Part shown: positions 63,450 to 64,000 of the stretch, in pieces
Numbering within the stretch: position 1 is the stretch's first letter
How the letters are laid out: each line of letters begins with the position of its first letter
Translations under genes and position numbers: made by a program
Assembly (NCBI RefSeq): GCF_004365175.1
Contig: NZ_SOCE01000001.1
Location: 297,154 to 361,153 of the forward strand
DNA from: Kribbella voronezhensis
GTDB taxonomy: Bacteria > Actinomycetota > Actinomycetes > Propionibacteriales > Kribbellaceae
Reading direction: 5' to 3'
DNA: 64,000 nt
The notes under the pieces: generated by a model
What the model was told of the DNA's origin: nothing
The model's database searches: none
What the model saw: only the letters and a program-made list of their open reading frames with translations

Positions 63450-64000
63450 TCAGGCGTGCAACGGGTCGTGCGCCGCCGCGATTCGCCGCAACGGAGAGGT
63501 CCAGGCGACCACGACGGCCACCACGCCGCCGATGCCCATCAGCACCATCCCGGAACGGATCCCGAGCCAGCTGCCGAGCACGCCACCGACGACCGAGCCG
63601 CCGGTCCAGCCGACTCCCCAGGACAACATCCGGCCGGCGGTGTTCACCCGGCCGAGGAGCTGCTCGGGCGTCACCTGCTGCCGGTACGAGACCGCGTTGA
63701 CGATCACCAGCACGTACGCCGAACCCCAGACCAGCAAGGCGATCGCGGCCAGTTCCCAGTTCGGCATCAACGGACTGACGATCCCGAGCGCGGCCGAGAC
63801 CGGGATGGCGTACAACGTCACCGCGGCCGGCGGCATCCGCTTCAGCAACCTGGGCAAGCCGAGCGCCGCGATCAGTCCGCCGATCCCCCACGTCCCGTAG
63901 ACGAGGCCGAACCGGATCCCCGACGTACCGATGTGCAGCACCCGGTCGCACCACACCACCATCAACGCCATGAACCCGCCGCCGGCGAACGACTGCAGGC
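63450..64000 (-). CDS. MFS transporter, C-terminal part (cut by window edge)
   Basis: The frame is open through the right edge, so the start lies outside the window. About 183 residues are visible with five to six hydrophobic helices and a short loop, SYRQQVTPEQLLGRVNTAGRM, typical of MFS_3-type exporters between helices 10 and 11. An internal ATG at 63971 is not the true start, since membrane sequence (LQSFAGGGF) continues in frame before it. Substrate unknown. It ends 28 nt before the DUF4081-GNAT start. Confidence 0.82.
   Translation of the reverse strand, partial: LQSFAGGGFMALMVVWCDRVLHIGTSGIRFGLVYGTWGIGGLIAALGLPRLLKRMPPAAVTLYAIPVSAALGIVSPLMPNWELAAIALLVWGSAYVLVIVNAVSYRQQVTPEQLLGRVNTAGRMLSWGVGWTGGSVVGGVLGSWLGIRSGMVLMGIGGVVAVVVAWTSPLRRIAAAHDPLHA

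Noticed and set aside
1..64000. tRNA, rRNA, riboswitch, insertion-sequence or attachment-site signals
   Set aside because: Reading the intergenic gaps showed no cloverleaf, transposase or terminal inverted repeats; no T-box-like leader was found before trp or proS.

Overview
The window is about 64 kb of GC-rich, densely coded DNA with short intergenic gaps, many ATGA/GTGA/TGATG start-stop overlaps and frequent GTG starts. These features, together with PriA-type HisA, HGxxPAAW and TIGR02234 membrane proteins, a TIGR03085 protein and an AfsR/SARP regulator, point to an actinomycete chromosome. A Kribbella/Nocardioides-like member of the Propionibacteriales is my best inference. I saw no tRNA, rRNA, CRISPR array, transposase or phage gene. 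No gap without a gene exceeds about 300 bp; the two largest are 6174-6435 and 58628-58890.

Region 1 (1-21.1 kb) is a largely leftward housekeeping block. Glutamate synthase gltB-gltD ends at a strong hairpin. A kinase-like gene, a MarR/esterase pair and a second kinase-like gene follow. A long leftward run then reads hisI-trpE-(Trp-associated membrane protein)-(HGxxPAAW)-trpC-trpB-trpA-SCO-MauE/DoxX-DsbA-lgt-VIT, with nearly every junction overlapping or a few bases apart. It joins tryptophan synthesis to an extracytoplasmic thiol/copper/lipoprotein module. trpD, trpG and trpF are absent; PriA at 51-52 kb can supply TrpF activity. A dipeptidase, a GNAT protein and a cysteine-free HesB-like protein close the region.

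Region 2 (21.5-42.4 kb) is envelope and export. It holds a heterodimeric ABC exporter with one degenerate ATPase site, a DedA/metallo-hydrolase/membrane-phosphoesterase operon, a secreted GH43-CBM35 enzyme and a PBP4-type DD-peptidase. After these come a sigma/putative anti-sigma pair, a MarR-controlled ABC exporter, an ArsR-type regulator with an MFS pump, and a MarR-controlled DHA2 drug pump.

Region 3 (42.4-52.0 kb) is the split histidine locus. hisA/priA and hisF are separated by a four-gene leftward module translationally coupled to priA: a fatty-acyl-reductase-HAD fusion, a zinc dehydrogenase, a LarA-like protein and a PlsC-type acyltransferase. It looks like an uncharacterised lipid pathway and is the most interesting content of the window. 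An N-terminally truncated M1 peptidase lies beside hisF.

Region 4 (52.1-64.0 kb) has a P450, a methyltransferase, a SARP-NB-ARC-TPR regulator, a TauE exporter, an orphan secreted protein with an operator-like repeat cluster, proS with a tandemly duplicated 3' end, a DoxX protein, an M14 carboxypeptidase, a DUF4081-GNAT protein and the end of an MFS gene.

A recurrent regulatory theme is a TANNNT -10 hexamer exactly 6-7 nt before the start codon. It suggests leaderless mRNAs for many first genes, and at several regulators it is overlapped by a palindrome.
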